Origin: Bacillus pumilus
GTDB lineage: Bacteria; Bacillota; Bacilli; Bacillales; Bacillaceae
Assembly (NCBI RefSeq): GCF_038738535.1
Contig: NZ_CP046128.1
Location: 1,488,001 to 1,552,000, forward strand
DNA: 64,000 bases
Reading direction: 5' to 3'
The stretch's first letter is position 1, and each line of letters opens with the position of its first letter. The notes beneath the pieces were generated by a model. That model was not told the DNA's origin. It did no database searches and was given only the letters and a program-made list of their open reading frames with translations. The position numbers and the translations under genes are program-made. This document shows, in pieces, positions 19,734 to 30,302 of this stretch.

Positions 19734-19746
19734 GAAAGCGCAGTCT
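19732..19746 (+). promoter_or_regulatory. Possible CcpA cre site at the sucC promoter
   Basis: ATGAAAGCGCAGTCT fits the degenerate catabolite-response consensus WTGNAARCGNWWWCA at all but two positions. It overlaps the end of the -10 and the predicted start point, where CcpA would repress. Glucose repression of TCA-cycle genes is known in Bacillus; this particular site is inferred. Confidence 0.4.
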
Positions 19747-19788
19747 ATTTTATAATTTTTGTTTCTACATATGTTGGGAGGATGGGAA

Positions 19789-20949
19789 ATGAATATCCAT
19801 GAGTACCAAGGAAAAGAAATCCTAAGAAAATATGGGGTTTCAGTTCCAAATGGTAAAGTAGCATTTACACCTGATGAAGCAGTGAAAGCATCAGAAGAGC
19901 TAGAAAGCTCTGTATATGTCGTAAAAGCACAGATTCATGCAGGCGGCCGTGGTAAAGCAGGCGGGGTAAAAATTGCAAAAACAAAAGATGAAGTGAAAGG
20001 GTTTGCAGAGGAATTGCTCGGTAAAACACTTGTCACACATCAAACTGGGCCTGAAGGGCGCGAAATAAAACGCTTACTTATTGAAGAAGGCTGCGATATT
20101 CAAAAGGAGTACTACGTTGGACTTGTTTTGGACAGAGCGACATCAAGAATTGTATTGATGGCTTCTGAAGAAGGCGGTACTGAAATTGAAGAAGTAGCAG
20201 AAAAAACGCCAGAGAAAATCGTCAAAGTGGTCATCGACCCAGCGATTGGCTTGCAAGGCTATCAGGCAAGAGAAGTAGCGTTTAAAATTAATATTCCAAC
20301 AAAATTAGTTGGCCAAGCTGTTAAGTTTATGACAAGTCTTTACAATGCGTTTATTGAAAAAGATTGTTCAATTGCTGAGATTAATCCACTTGTTGTAACA
20401 GGCGATGGAAAAGTCATGGCACTTGATGCGAAATTAAACTTTGATAGCAATGCTTTATATAGACAAAAAGATATATTAGAATACCGTGACCTTGATGAAG
20501 AGGATCCAAAAGAAATTGAAGCATCTAAATATGATCTAAGCTACATTTCTCTAGATGGAAATATTGGCTGTATGGTCAATGGTGCAGGTCTTGCGATGTC
20601 TACAATGGATATCATCAAGCATTACGGCGGTGACCCTGCAAACTTCCTGGATGTTGGGGGCGGTGCAACAGCTGAAAAAGTAACGGAAGCATTTAAAATC
20701 ATCTTATCTGATCAAAATGTAAAAGGGATTTTCGTGAACATTTTTGGCGGTATCATGAAATGTGATGTCATTGCAGAAGGTGTCGTTGAAGCGACGAAAC
20801 AAGTCGGCTTAACATTACCACTCGTTGTACGTCTTGAAGGAACAAACGTTGAATTAGGGAAGAAAATCCTGAGTGATTCAGGCTTAAATATCACTTCTGC
20901 TGAGTCTATGGCTGACGGGGCAGAAAAGATTGTATCTTTAGTCAAGTAG
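19789..20949 (+). CDS. sucC: Succinyl-CoA synthetase beta subunit
   Basis: SucC with SucD interconverts succinyl-CoA and succinate with ATP/GTP formation in the TCA cycle. The 386-residue protein has an N-terminal ATP-grasp domain ([30 protein letters not shown]) and a C-terminal CoA-ligase domain ([23 protein letters not shown]). ATG 19789 follows GGGAGGATGGGA; an in-frame start at 19759 lies over the -10 region at 19751 and is rejected. sucD follows after 22 bases. Confidence 0.98.
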   Translation: MNIHEYQGKEILRKYGVSVPNGKVAFTPDEAVKASEELESSVYVVKAQIHAGGRGKAGGVKIAKTKDEVKGFAEELLGKTLVTHQTGPEGREIKRLLIEEGCDIQKEYYVGLVLDRATSRIVLMASEEGGTEIEEVAEKTPEKIVKVVIDPAIGLQGYQAREVAFKINIPTKLVGQAVKFMTSLYNAFIEKDCSIAEINPLVVTGDGKVMALDAKLNFDSNALYRQKDILEYRDLDEEDPKEIEASKYDLSYISLDGNIGCMVNGAGLAMSTMDIIKHYGGDPANFLDVGGGATAEKVTEAFKIILSDQNVKGIFVNIFGGIMKCDVIAEGVVEATKQVGLTLPLVVRLEGTNVELGKKILSDSGLNITSAESMADGAEKIVSLVK

Positions 20950-20971
20950 AGCAGAAAGGCAGGGAACCTAA

Positions 20972-21874
20972 ATGAGTGTATTTATTAATAAAAATACGAG
21001 AGTAATTGTTCAGGGGATTACCGGTTCAACCGCATTGTTCCATACAAAACAAATGATTGAGTACGGAACAAATATTGTTGGCGGTGTCACACCTGGAAAA
21101 GGTGGAACTGAAGTAGAAGGAGTTCCTGTATTTAATACTGTATCTGAAGCTGTTCAAACAACTGGAGCAAATGCTTCTGTTATCTATGTACCAGCACCAT
21201 TTGCAGCAGATGCCATTTTAGAGGCTGTTGATGCAGAAGTCGATCTAGTCATTTGTATCACAGAACATATTCCAGTGCTTGACATGGTCAAAGTGAAACG
21301 GTATATGGAAGGGAAAAAGACAAGACTTGTTGGCCCTAACTGCCCAGGTGTCATTACACCTGAAGAATGTAAGATTGGGATCATGCCTGGCTACATTCAT
21401 AAAAAAGGTCATGTGGGTGTTGTTTCTCGTTCTGGAACGCTTACATATGAAGCGGTACATCAGCTTTCAGAAGCTGGCGTTGGTCAATCGACAGCTGTAG
21501 GAATCGGCGGAGACCCTGTCAATGGGACGAACTTTATTGATGTATTAAAAGCATTCAATGAAGACCCTGATACACATGCTGTGATTATGATCGGTGAAAT
21601 CGGCGGTACGGCTGAAGAAGAAGCAGCTGAATGGGTAAAAGCAAATATGACAAAGCCAGTCGTTGGCTTTATTGGCGGTAAAACGGCGCCTCCAGGAAAA
21701 CGCATGGGACATGCTGGTGCCATTATTTCTGGTGGTAAAGGAACAGCTGATGAAAAAGTAAAAACAATGCGTGAATGTGGAATTGAAGTGGCAGAGACAC
21801 CATCTGTCATGGGAGAAACATTGATTAAAGTGTTAAAAGAGAAGAATCTCTTCGAAGCTTGTAAAACGCATTAA
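20972..21874 (+). CDS. sucD: Succinyl-CoA synthetase alpha subunit
   Basis: The alpha subunit binds CoA and carries the phosphohistidine of the catalytic cycle. The 300-residue protein has the Rossmann-type CoA-binding start ([18 protein letters not shown]) and the phosphorylated histidine in GHAGAI (H247). ATG 20972 has a modest ribosome site (GCAGGGAACC). It is cotranscribed with sucC, and a long hairpin follows. Confidence 0.98.
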   Translation: MSVFINKNTRVIVQGITGSTALFHTKQMIEYGTNIVGGVTPGKGGTEVEGVPVFNTVSEAVQTTGANASVIYVPAPFAADAILEAVDAEVDLVICITEHIPVLDMVKVKRYMEGKKTRLVGPNCPGVITPEECKIGIMPGYIHKKGHVGVVSRSGTLTYEAVHQLSEAGVGQSTAVGIGGDPVNGTNFIDVLKAFNEDPDTHAVIMIGEIGGTAEEEAAEWVKANMTKPVVGFIGGKTAPPGKRMGHAGAIISGGKGTADEKVKTMRECGIEVAETPSVMGETLIKVLKEKNLFEACKTH

Positions 21875-21880
21875 TGACAC

Positions 21881-21916
21881 AAGAAGACTTGTTCTTTGAC
21901 AAGTCTTCTTCTTTCT
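21881..21916 (+). terminator. Terminator after sucD
   Basis: A perfect 12-bp stem (AAGAAGACTTGT with ACAAGTCTTCTT) with 6-base loop and a pyrimidine-rich tail CTTTCT. The tail is not a pure T run, so some read-through into dprA is possible. Confidence 0.78.
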
Positions 21917-21937
21917 ATCTTAAACTGGAGGAATGGT

Positions 21938-22840
21938 ATGTACAACGTGTCCGAAAGAATGATTTTTCACCGCTTAAAAGGCCTCATCTCACCCTCTTTG
22001 TTAACAAAATGGTGGAAAGTCGATCCTGAGCTATATATAAATGAAGAAACACAACATTTCAAACAGGATCGATCATTACAAACGATCGACTTTACCCGCT
22101 TAAAACAAGCCGAAGAAAATGAATTCCCCATTTTTCAACACATCGTTCAAGCCTATTTAAAGCAAAACATTCACATGATACCCATCACATCACCCTTATA
22201 TCCCAGCACACTAAAACATATTTATGATCCTCCCCCTGTGTTATTCCTAAAAGGAAACATATCATATTTAAATGAAGAAAAAAGTTTAGGTGTAGTAGGC
22301 ACACGAGTTCCATCGTCTTATGGAGAAGCATGTGTGAAGAAAATTGTTGGTGAGCTTGTAAAGGAAGATTGGACGATTGTCAGTGGCTTAGCAAAAGGAA
22401 TTGATGGACTTTCACATAAAGAGTGCATTCGGAATAAAGGGAAAACCATCGGTATTATAGCAGGCGGATTTCAGCACTTATACCCAAAGGAACATGTGCA
22501 AATGGCTCAATACATGGGAGAGCATCATTTGCTTTTATCCGAGCACCCGCCTTATGTGAAACCAGAAAAGTGGCATTTTCCAATGAGGAATCGTTTAATT
22601 AGTGCGCTGACAAGTGGAACCATCGTGATTCAGTGCAAAGAAAAGAGCGGTTCGCTCATTACCGCGTATCAAGCACTTGAGCAAGGCAAAGAGGTATTTG
22701 CGGTCGCAGGATCTATCTTTGATCCTAATTCCACAGGACCAGCCAGACTTATACAGCAGGGAGCAAAGCTTGTTCATTCAACGAAGGATATTTTAGAGGA
22801 ATTCTCCTTCCGCAGCGTTCAATATACTGAACTCTCATAA
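21938..22840 (+). CDS. dprA: DNA processing protein DprA (Smf)
   Basis: DprA protects incoming single-stranded DNA and loads RecA during natural transformation. The 300-residue protein has the Rossmann-like core with VVGTRVPSSYGEACVKK, WTIVSGLAKGIDGLSH and MRNRLISALTSGTIVI ... SGSLITAYQAL. ATG 21938 follows CTGGAGG; the frame is open to 21896 but that part lies in the sucD terminator. The N-terminal 90 residues are less conserved than the core, as is usual. A competence-type promoter was not seen. Confidence 0.95.
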   Translation: MYNVSERMIFHRLKGLISPSLLTKWWKVDPELYINEETQHFKQDRSLQTIDFTRLKQAEENEFPIFQHIVQAYLKQNIHMIPITSPLYPSTLKHIYDPPPVLFLKGNISYLNEEKSLGVVGTRVPSSYGEACVKKIVGELVKEDWTIVSGLAKGIDGLSHKECIRNKGKTIGIIAGGFQHLYPKEHVQMAQYMGEHHLLLSEHPPYVKPEKWHFPMRNRLISALTSGTIVIQCKEKSGSLITAYQALEQGKEVFAVAGSIFDPNSTGPARLIQQGAKLVHSTKDILEEFSFRSVQYTELS

Positions 22841-22849
22841 AAATATCGT

Positions 22850-22879
22850 TTGACAAAAGACATAGGAATATTTAATAAT
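22850..22879 (+). promoter_or_regulatory. Upstream promoter of topA
   Basis: Consensus TTGACA (22850-22855) and AATAAT (22874-22879) at 18-base spacing. It is the first of two promoter-like elements in the 193-base dprA-topA gap. Confidence 0.6.
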
Positions 22880-22893
22880 AGTGAGGATTTAAG

Positions 22894-22921
22894 TTTACAC
22901 TTTGTTTTTCGTGTTTATAAT
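22894..22921 (+). promoter_or_regulatory. Downstream promoter of topA
   Basis: TTTACA (22894-22899), 16-base spacer, TATAAT (22916-22921). Transcripts would carry a leader of about 105 bases. A palindrome overlaps its end. Confidence 0.65.
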
Positions 22922-22933
22922 GATGTTCATCAT
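22920..22933 (+). repeat. ATGATG-TT-CATCAT palindrome before topA
   Basis: A perfect 6+6 inverted repeat with 2-base centre overlapping the -10 and the start point of the downstream topA promoter. Its position would suit an operator, but I recognise no regulator. Confidence 0.5.
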
Positions 22934-23033
22934 AAAGAATTTTTAATGATTGCCTGTTAGATAAGTGCAATTAACATAAATATGAATTGTGAAATGTATA
23001 AAGAGAGAACACCTCTTAAGGGGGATTTTGAGT

Positions 23034-25109
23034 ATGGCTGATTATTTAGTCATCGTTGAGTCGCCAGCCAAGGCGAAAACGATTGAGCGTTATTTAGGTA
23101 AAAAGTATAAAGTAAAGGCTTCAATGGGGCACATAAGGGATTTACCGAAAAGTCAGCTTGGTGTTGACACTGAGCATGACTTCGAACCGAGATATATTAC
23201 GATTCGCGGGAAAGGCCCCGTTTTAAAAGAATTAAAAACAGCTGCGAAAAAAGCAAAGAAAGTCTATCTCGCAGCTGACCCCGATAGAGAGGGAGAAGCG
23301 ATTGCTTGGCATTTAGCGCATAGCCTTGACCTTGACCTCTCTTCTGACTGCCGCGTTGTCTTTAATGAGATTACAAAAGATGCCATTAAAGATTCCTTTA
23401 AGCATCCACGTATGATCAACATGGATTTAGTTGATGCACAGCAGGCAAGACGGATCTTAGATCGTCTCGTCGGGTATAAAATCAGTCCGATTTTATGGAA
23501 GAAAGTGAAAAAAGGCTTAAGTGCCGGTCGTGTTCAATCAGTTGCACTCCGCCTGATTATTGATCGTGAGAATGAAATTAATGAATTTAAACCAGAAGAA
23601 TACTGGACAATTGACGGTACATTCCTAAAAGGAAAAGAAAGCTTCGAAGCGAGCTTCTTTGGCGTCAATGGCAAAAAGCATCCACTGAAAACAAAAGAAG
23701 ATGTAAAAGAAATCCTTTCGAAACTAAAAGGGAGCAAATTCTCTGTAGAGAAAGTGACGAAAAAAGAGCGTAAACGCAACCCAGCTGTTCCGTTTACAAC
23801 CTCTACTTTACAGCAGGAGGCTGCAAGAAAATTAAACTTCCGTGCGAAAAAGACGATGATGATTGCACAGCAATTATATGAAGGAATAGATCTTGGTAAA
23901 GAAGGTACAGTCGGACTCATTACATATATGAGAACGGACTCAACACGTATTTCCAATACGGCGATTGAAGAAGTATCTGCTTTCATTGATCAGACGTACG
24001 GTAAGAATTTCTTAAATACAACAAAACGAACCGCTAAAAAGAACGAAAATGCACAAGATGCTCACGAAGCCATCAGGCCGACTTCTACGCTAAGAAAACC
24101 AGCAGATGTCAAACATGTCTTAAGCCGAGATCAGCTGCGTCTGTATAAATTGATTTGGGAACGATTCGTGGCAAGCCAAATGGCGCCGGCTGTTCTTGAT
24201 ACAATGAGTGTAGACCTTGACAATAACGGGCTTACATTCCGTGCTAACGGGAGCAAAGTGAAATTCCCTGGATTCATGAAGGTATATGTAGAAGGGAAGG
24301 ACGACCAGTTAGAAGAAAAGGACAAAATGCTGCCTGATCTTAAAGAAGGTGATACGGTTCTTTCAAAAGATATCGAACCTGAACAGCACTTCACGCAGCC
24401 GCCTCCGCGCTACACTGAGGCAAGACTTGTCAAAACACTTGAAGAACTGGGTATAGGCCGTCCGTCTACTTATGCACCAACATTAGATACGATTCAAAAG
24501 CGCGGCTATGTCGCACTTGATAATAAACGGTTTATCCCAACAGAGCTTGGGGAAATTGTTCTTAACTTAATCATTGAATTCTTCCCTGAAATCATTAACG
24601 TGGAATTCACAGCGAAAATGGAAAAAGAACTTGATAGCGTTGAAGAAGGTACGATCGAATGGGTTCGCATTATCGACAGCTTCTATCAAGACTTTGCAAA
24701 ACGGGTAGAAAAAGCAGAAGCAGAGATGCAAGAAGTTGAGATTGAGCCTGAATACGCCGGAGTCGACTGTGAAGAGTGCGGACATCCGATGGTGTACAAA
24801 ATGGGTCGATACGGTAAGTTCATGGCTTGCTCTAACTTTCCTGACTGCCGTAACACAAAACCAATTGTCAAAGATATTGGTGTGAAATGCCCGACTTGTC
24901 ATGAAGGAAACATTGTTGAACGAAAATCTAAGAAGCGCCGCATTTTTTATGGCTGTGATCGTTTTCCAGAGTGTGAATTCGTCTCTTGGGACAAACCAAT
25001 TGAAAGAAAGTGTCCAAAATGCGAAAATATGCTTGTAGAGAAAAAGCTGAAAAAAGGCATTCAAGTTCAATGTGTGAACTGTGATTATAAAGAGGAACAA
25101 CAAAAATAG
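23034..25109 (+). CDS. topA: DNA topoisomerase I
   Basis: TopA relaxes negative supercoils through a transient 5'-phosphotyrosine link. The 691-residue protein has an N-terminal Toprim domain ([31 protein letters not shown]), the active tyrosine in TYMRTDSTR (Y298) and three C-terminal four-cysteine zinc ribbons (CEECGHPM...CSNFPDC, CPTCHEG...CDRFPEC, CPKCENM...CVNC). ATG 23034 follows AAGGGGGAT; an in-frame start at 22989 is rejected because it lacks a ribosome site and would alter the known N terminus. Tandem promoters lie upstream and a terminator follows. Confidence 0.98.
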   Translation: MADYLVIVESPAKAKTIERYLGKKYKVKASMGHIRDLPKSQLGVDTEHDFEPRYITIRGKGPVLKELKTAAKKAKKVYLAADPDREGEAIAWHLAHSLDLDLSSDCRVVFNEITKDAIKDSFKHPRMINMDLVDAQQARRILDRLVGYKISPILWKKVKKGLSAGRVQSVALRLIIDRENEINEFKPEEYWTIDGTFLKGKESFEASFFGVNGKKHPLKTKEDVKEILSKLKGSKFSVEKVTKKERKRNPAVPFTTSTLQQEAARKLNFRAKKTMMIAQQLYEGIDLGKEGTVGLITYMRTDSTRISNTAIEEVSAFIDQTYGKNFLNTTKRTAKKNENAQDAHEAIRPTSTLRKPADVKHVLSRDQLRLYKLIWERFVASQMAPAVLDTMSVDLDNNGLTFRANGSKVKFPGFMKVYVEGKDDQLEEKDKMLPDLKEGDTVLSKDIEPEQHFTQPPPRYTEARLVKTLEELGIGRPSTYAPTLDTIQKRGYVALDNKRFIPTELGEIVLNLIIEFFPEIINVEFTAKMEKELDSVEEGTIEWVRIIDSFYQDFAKRVEKAEAEMQEVEIEPEYAGVDCEECGHPMVYKMGRYGKFMACSNFPDCRNTKPIVKDIGVKCPTCHEGNIVERKSKKRRIFYGCDRFPECEFVSWDKPIERKCPKCENMLVEKKLKKGIQVQCVNCDYKEEQQK

Positions 25110-25140
25110 CGGTGAACAGCCTTGTTCACCTGCTTTTTTA
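25108..25140 (+). terminator. Rho-independent terminator after topA
   Basis: GGTGAAC pairs with GTTCACC around AGCCTT, followed by TGCTTTTTTA, directly after the stop. Confidence 0.85.
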
Positions 25141-25179
25141 TGTCATCAAACAGAACTTACGAAATAGGAGAGTTGTACA

Positions 25180-26484
25180 ATGAGTCAATTTGTAAATGTG
25201 ATCGGAGCAGGTTTAGCCGGAAGTGAAGCGGCATGGCAAATTGCCAAACGCGGAATTAAAGTCAACTTGTATGAAATGAGACCTGTCAAACAAACGCCAG
25301 CTCACCATACAGATAAATTTGCAGAGCTTGTATGCAGTAATTCACTGCGTGCCAACGCTTTGACGAATGCGGTCGGTGTATTAAAGGAAGAAATGCGTCA
25401 TTTAGATTCAGCGATTATCGCAGCAGCAGACGAAAGCTCAGTCCCTGCTGGCGGAGCGCTTGCAGTAGATCGTCATGAATTTGCAGCAAACGTTACCGAT
25501 CGCGTGAAAAATCATCCGAATGTGACGGTTTTTCAAGAAGAAGTGCAAAGCATTCCTGAAGGTCCGACAATTATTGCAACGGGCCCGCTTACATCTGAAG
25601 CACTTTCAAAAGAATTAAAATCGTTAACGGGTGAAGAGTATCTGTACTTCTACGATGCAGCGGCACCTATTCTAGAGAAAGATAGCATTGATATGGATAA
25701 GGTGTACTTGAAATCACGCTATGACAAAGGAGAAGCCGCTTATTTAAACTGTCCAATGACAGAAGAGGAATTTGATCGTTTTTATGAGGCGCTCATTTCT
25801 GCTGAAACTGTGCCATTAAAAGAGTTCGAAAAAGAAATCTTCTTTGAAGGCTGTATGCCAATTGAAGTCATGGCGAAAAGAGGAAAGAAAACGATGCTGT
25901 TTGGTCCGATGAAGCCAGTAGGACTTGAAGATCCGAAAACAGGAAAAAGACCTTACGCTGTTGTTCAATTAAGACAAGATGATGCAGCAGGTACTTTATA
26001 TAACATCGTCGGCTTCCAGACACATCTGAAGTGGGGCGACCAAAAGGAAGTATTCCGCTTGATTCCAGGTCTTGAAGAAGCAGAAATCGTTCGATACGGC
26101 GTAATGCACCGCAATACATTTATTAACTCACCAAGTCTTTTAAAACCAACGTATCAGTTTAAAAATAGAGAGGATCTATTCTTTGCCGGACAAATGACAG
26201 GCGTTGAAGGCTATGTCGAGTCCGCAGCTTCCGGACTAGTGGCTGGAATTAACGCCGCTCGTTTTGTCAAAGGAGAAGAGCTTGTGACACTTCCGGAGGA
26301 AACGGCGATCGGCAGCATGGCTTATTACATCACATCGACAAACAAGAAAAGCTTCCAGCCGATGAATGCGAACTTTGGCTTGCTGAAAGATCTTGGTGTT
26401 CGGATTAAAAACAAACAAGAGCGTTATGCAGAGTACGCTAAGCGCGCAATCGAAACTATTCAAACTATTTCGAAATCTCTGTAG
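25180..26484 (+). CDS. trmFO: Folate-dependent tRNA (uracil-54-C5)-methyltransferase TrmFO
   Basis: TrmFO makes ribothymidine-54 in tRNA using methylenetetrahydrofolate and FAD. The 434-residue protein opens with an FAD dinucleotide-binding motif ([12 protein letters not shown], 7-18) and has the conserved [11 protein letters not shown] and [15 protein letters not shown] segments. ATG 25180 follows AGGAG. It is the old gid gene of B. subtilis and precedes xerC as there; no clear promoter was seen in the short gap after topA. Confidence 0.97.
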   Translation: MSQFVNVIGAGLAGSEAAWQIAKRGIKVNLYEMRPVKQTPAHHTDKFAELVCSNSLRANALTNAVGVLKEEMRHLDSAIIAAADESSVPAGGALAVDRHEFAANVTDRVKNHPNVTVFQEEVQSIPEGPTIIATGPLTSEALSKELKSLTGEEYLYFYDAAAPILEKDSIDMDKVYLKSRYDKGEAAYLNCPMTEEEFDRFYEALISAETVPLKEFEKEIFFEGCMPIEVMAKRGKKTMLFGPMKPVGLEDPKTGKRPYAVVQLRQDDAAGTLYNIVGFQTHLKWGDQKEVFRLIPGLEEAEIVRYGVMHRNTFINSPSLLKPTYQFKNREDLFFAGQMTGVEGYVESAASGLVAGINAARFVKGEELVTLPEETAIGSMAYYITSTNKKSFQPMNANFGLLKDLGVRIKNKQERYAEYAKRAIETIQTISKSL

Positions 26485-26546
26485 TAAAACATTGCACGGA
26501 AAGCAAGATATGTGATACCATTTAAAAGCCTTAAAGAGGTGTAAAA

Positions 26547-27464
26547 ATGACGAATAAACAGCGTCTTGTCCACTTATTCATTGAATATCTGCAAATTGAA
26601 AAAAACTATTCTGCTTTAACAATCTCAGGATATACAGAAGCAATTGAAGAGTTTGTCAGATTTATGAACATTCAAGGAATAGACGGTTTTGAAGAGGTAT
26701 CCTATCAAGATACGAGAATTTATTTAACAGAAGCTTATGAAAAAGGCCTGACAAGAAGAACGATTAGTAAGAAAGTCTCTGCGCTTCGCAGCTTTTATAA
26801 ATTTCTATTAAGAGAACAGCTTGTGAAAGAAAATCCTTTTTTACTCGTTAGCTTACCAAAGCAGGATAAGCGAATTCCTTCATTTTTGTATGAAGAGGAA
26901 CTTAAAGAGCTTTTTACAGTTTCTGATGTCAGCACACCGCTTGGGCAAAGAAACCAAGCGATTTTAGAACTTCTTTATGCAACAGGTATGAGGGTCAGTG
27001 AGTTATGTTCATTAAAAGAATCTGATCTTGATTTATCGTTGGATACAGTGCTTGTTCATGGGAAAGGCAGCAAGCAGCGGTATGTTCCTTTCGGTTCATA
27101 TGCTCATGAAGCGCTCATCATTTATTTAGAGGATGGAAGGCAGAAGCTGGAAGCTAAGGGGAATGATCGTGCTGATGCATATGTGTTTTTGAATCAGCGC
27201 GGGGCGCCTCTTACAGACAGAGGCGTTCGATTCATTCTCACTGAATTAATGAAAAAGGCGTCAGGCACACTACATATCCATCCTCACATGTTAAGGCACA
27301 CCTTTGCCACACACCTCTTAAATGAGGGGGCAGATTTGAGAAGTGTTCAAGAACTTCTCGGTCATTCGAATTTATCATCAACTCAGGTGTACACGCATGT
27401 ATCAAAAGATTCTTTAAGGAAAACATACATGTCTCATCACCCAAGGGCTTTTAAACGATCCTAA
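26547..27464 (+). CDS. xerC: Tyrosine recombinase XerC (CodV)
   Basis: XerC with XerD resolves chromosome dimers at dif. The 305-residue protein has an N-terminal SAM-like DNA-binding domain (about 1-90) and a catalytic domain with R149 (ATGMRVSEL), K173 (HGKGSKQR), H247 and R250 ([12 protein letters not shown]), H273 (LGHSNL) and the nucleophile Y282 (VYTHV). ATG 26547 follows AAAGAGGTG. It heads the codV-clpQ-clpY-codY cluster; TTGCAC at 26492 with a weak TACCAT at 26516 may be the promoter. Confidence 0.96.
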   Translation: MTNKQRLVHLFIEYLQIEKNYSALTISGYTEAIEEFVRFMNIQGIDGFEEVSYQDTRIYLTEAYEKGLTRRTISKKVSALRSFYKFLLREQLVKENPFLLVSLPKQDKRIPSFLYEEELKELFTVSDVSTPLGQRNQAILELLYATGMRVSELCSLKESDLDLSLDTVLVHGKGSKQRYVPFGSYAHEALIIYLEDGRQKLEAKGNDRADAYVFLNQRGAPLTDRGVRFILTELMKKASGTLHIHPHMLRHTFATHLLNEGADLRSVQELLGHSNLSSTQVYTHVSKDSLRKTYMSHHPRAFKRS

Positions 27465-27478
27465 AAGGAGGTTTTTTC

Positions 27479-28024
27479 ATGTCATCATTTCATGCAACAA
27501 CCATCTTTGCCGTTCAACATAAAGGAAAAAGTGCGATGGCTGGAGACGGTCAAGTCACTTTCGGGCAGGCTGTCGTGATGAAACACACGGCAAAAAAAGT
27601 GCGCCGTCTTTTCGGAGGCAAGGTGCTTGCAGGTTTTGCAGGTTCAGTAGCAGATGCATTTACACTCTTTGAAAAGTTTGAAACGAAGCTTGAAGAATAT
27701 GGTGGTAACTTAAAGCGGGCAGCCGTAGAACTAGCGAAAGAATGGCGAAGTGACAAGATGCTCAGACAGCTTGAGGCCATGCTGATCGTTATGAACAAAG
27801 ACAGCATCCTGCTTGTCTCTGGGACAGGAGAGGTCATCGAACCAGATGACGGTATTTTGGCCATCGGCTCAGGCGGCAATTATGCGCTTAGCGCCGGGAG
27901 AGCACTCAAAACACATGCAGGTGATCACCTCACAGCGAGAGATATTGCAAAGGCTGCTCTTGAAACCGCCGGAGAAATCTGTGTCTACACGAACGATCAA
28001 ATCACTTTAGAAGAGCTTGAATAG
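27479..28024 (+). CDS. hslV: ATP-dependent protease subunit HslV (ClpQ)
   Basis: HslV forms the proteolytic double ring of the HslUV (CodWX) protease. The 181-residue protein starts [27 protein letters not shown]. In most relatives the chain begins at the threonine of TTI; in Bacillus there is a short extension, and an N-terminal serine has been reported as the active nucleophile. The same extension is present here. A strong AAAAGGAGG site precedes ATG 27479; hslU follows after 16 bases. Confidence 0.97.
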   Translation: MSSFHATTIFAVQHKGKSAMAGDGQVTFGQAVVMKHTAKKVRRLFGGKVLAGFAGSVADAFTLFEKFETKLEEYGGNLKRAAVELAKEWRSDKMLRQLEAMLIVMNKDSILLVSGTGEVIEPDDGILAIGSGGNYALSAGRALKTHAGDHLTARDIAKAALETAGEICVYTNDQITLEELE

Positions 28025-28040
28025 AAAGGACATGAGACGT

Positions 28041-29441
28041 ATGGAGAAAAAGCCGTTCACCCCAAGAGAGATAGTTGAAAAGCTTGATCAATATATTATT
28101 GGTCAGCTTGATGCGAAAAAAGCAGTGGCGGTGGCTTTAAGAAACCGTTACAGAAGAAGCCTTTTACATGATAAGCTAAAGGATGAAGTCGTTCCGAAAA
28201 ATATTTTAATGATCGGCCCAACAGGTGTGGGGAAAACAGAGATTGCCCGCAGAATTGCAAAAATTTCTGGTGCGCCTTTTATTAAAGTGGAAGCGACGAA
28301 GTTTACTGAAGTTGGTTATGTCGGCCGTGATGTAGAATCGATGGTCAGAGATCTAGTTGAGACAGCGATCAGAATTGTCAAAGAAGAAAAGATGAAAGAC
28401 GTTCAAGAAGAAGCAGAAAAACAAGCAAATAAACGTCTTGTTCATTTACTTGTTCCTGGAAAGAAAAAAAGCCAGTCTGTGAAAAATCCTTTTGAGATGC
28501 TGTTTGGCGGTTCTGATGAAGATGACCGTGATCGAGATCAATCAAGTGAAGAAGTTGAACTTGAATCGACAAGAAAGCGAATCACTCATCAGCTGGCTAT
28601 GGGAGAACTTGAAGATCATTACGTCACGATCGAAGTTGAAGAGCAGCAGCCATCCATGTTTGATATGCTTCAGGGCTCGGGTATGGAGCAAATGGGCATG
28701 AACATGCAGGATGCGCTCGGCAATCTCATGCCTAAAAAGAAAAAACGCAGAAAGCTGACCGTCAGAGAAGCAAGAAAGGCGTTAACTGCTGAGGAAGCTT
28801 CAAAACTGATTGACATGGATGAAGTCAGTCAGGAAGCCGTTTATAAAGCAGAACAGCAAGGGATTATTTTTATCGACGAAATCGACAAAATCGCCAAAAG
28901 CGGTGGTGCATCATCTGCAGATGTTTCTCGTGAAGGTGTTCAACGTGATATTTTACCGATTGTAGAAGGTTCAACTGTGATGACGAAATATGGGGCAGTA
29001 AAAACAGACCATGTGCTTTTTGTAGCAGCAGGTGCATTTCATATGGCGAAACCATCAGATTTGATTCCAGAGCTTCAAGGGCGCTTCCCAATCCGTGTAG
29101 AATTAGATAAATTAAGTATCGAAGACTTTGTGAAAATCTTAACGGAACCAGATAACGCATTATTAAAGCAATATAAAGCTTTACTTGAAACAGAAGGTAT
29201 ATCTCTTGAATTTTCTGACGATGCTATTCATAAGATTGCCGAAGTGGCTTATCATGTCAATCAGGAGACAGATAACATCGGTGCAAGAAGGCTTCATACC
29301 ATACTTGAAAAGCTGCTTGAAGAGCTTTCATTTGAGGCGCCTGATATTACACTGGAGACAGTGACCATTACCCCTCAGTATGTAGAAGAGAAGCTAGGAA
29401 AGATTGCAAATAACAAAGACTTAAGTCAATTTATACTTTAA
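28041..29441 (+). CDS. hslU: ATP-dependent protease ATPase HslU (ClpY)
   Basis: HslU is the AAA+ unfoldase ring that feeds HslV. The 466-residue protein has Walker A GPTGVGKT (59-66), pore loop GYVGRD, a variable intermediate domain (about 110-240), Walker [11 protein letters not shown] and the arginine-containing sensor regions, ending LSQFIL, the tail that docks HslV. I use ATG 28041 ([10 protein letters not shown]) at about 10 bases from AAAGGA; ATG 28032 is too close to that site and TTG 28017 overlaps hslV. Confidence 0.97.
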   Translation: MEKKPFTPREIVEKLDQYIIGQLDAKKAVAVALRNRYRRSLLHDKLKDEVVPKNILMIGPTGVGKTEIARRIAKISGAPFIKVEATKFTEVGYVGRDVESMVRDLVETAIRIVKEEKMKDVQEEAEKQANKRLVHLLVPGKKKSQSVKNPFEMLFGGSDEDDRDRDQSSEEVELESTRKRITHQLAMGELEDHYVTIEVEEQQPSMFDMLQGSGMEQMGMNMQDALGNLMPKKKKRRKLTVREARKALTAEEASKLIDMDEVSQEAVYKAEQQGIIFIDEIDKIAKSGGASSADVSREGVQRDILPIVEGSTVMTKYGAVKTDHVLFVAAGAFHMAKPSDLIPELQGRFPIRVELDKLSIEDFVKILTEPDNALLKQYKALLETEGISLEFSDDAIHKIAEVAYHVNQETDNIGARRLHTILEKLLEELSFEAPDITLETVTITPQYVEEKLGKIANNKDLSQFIL

Positions 29442-29475
29442 CAAATGAATAAAGTAATCTAGGAGGATCATTAAT

Positions 29476-30255
29476 ATGGCGTTACTACAAAAAACAAGGA
29501 TTATTAACTCAATGCTGCAAGATTCAGCAGGGAAACCAGTTAATTTTAAAGAAATGGCGGAAACACTGAGAGATGTCATTGATTCAAACATTTTTGTGTT
29601 GAGTAGAAGAGGGAAGCTTCTAGGCTACTCGATCAACCAGCAGATTGAAAATCCGCGTATGAAGAAAATGCTTGAAGACCGTCAGTTCCCTGAAGAATAT
29701 ACAAAGAGTCTATTCAACATCCCTGAAACATCTTCAAACCTTGACATTAACAGTGAGTATACAGCTTTCCCAATTGAGAACCGTGATTTATTCGAATCAG
29801 GTTTGACAACCATTGTTCCAATTATCGGAGGAGGAGATCGTTTAGGAACGTTAATCCTGTCTCGTTTGCAAGATACATTCACTGATGATGATTTAATACT
29901 TGCTGAGTACGGAGCAACAGTTGTTGGAATGGAGATCCTTCGTGAAAAAGGAGAAGAAATCGAAGAAGAAGCAAGAAGTAAAGCGGTTGTTCAAATGGCG
30001 ATTAGTTCTCTTTCATATAGTGAGCTTGAAGCCATTGAGCACATCTTTGAAGAACTTGATGGCAACGAAGGGCTCCTTGTGGCAAGTAAAATTGCTGACC
30101 GTGTAGGAATCACTCGTTCAGTGATCGTGAACGCCTTACGTAAGTTAGAAAGTGCAGGTGTCATCGAATCTCGTTCTCTTGGAATGAAGGGAACGTATAT
30201 CAAAGTGTTAAACAACAAATTTTTAATTGAACTTGAAAATTTAAAATCTCATTAA
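29476..30255 (+). CDS. codY: Global transcription regulator CodY
   Basis: CodY senses branched-chain amino acids and GTP and represses many nutrient-limitation genes, including motility genes in B. subtilis. The 259-residue protein has an N-terminal GAF domain (about 1-155), a linker helix and a C-terminal winged helix whose recognition region is [20 protein letters not shown] (203-222). ATG 29476 follows TAGGAGGATC. A strong terminator separates it from the fla/che operon just downstream. Confidence 0.98.
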   Translation: MALLQKTRIINSMLQDSAGKPVNFKEMAETLRDVIDSNIFVLSRRGKLLGYSINQQIENPRMKKMLEDRQFPEEYTKSLFNIPETSSNLDINSEYTAFPIENRDLFESGLTTIVPIIGGGDRLGTLILSRLQDTFTDDDLILAEYGATVVGMEILREKGEEIEEEARSKAVVQMAISSLSYSELEAIEHIFEELDGNEGLLVASKIADRVGITRSVIVNALRKLESAGVIESRSLGMKGTYIKVLNNKFLIELENLKSH

Positions 30256-30257
30256 TC

Positions 30258-30302
30258 AAAACCCCTTTTCGGCCAAAATTACAAGCTGAAAAGGGGTTTT
30301 TT
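30258..30302 (+). terminator. Rho-independent terminator after codY
   Basis: AAAACCCCTTTTC pairs with GAAAAGGGGTTTT, ending in a T run; loop of 17 bases. Confidence 0.88.

Noticed and set aside
24567-25103. 178-codon minus-strand open frame inside topA
   Set aside because: It is antisense to the zinc-ribbon part of topA, has no ribosome site or recognisable domain, and its composition mirrors topA codons.
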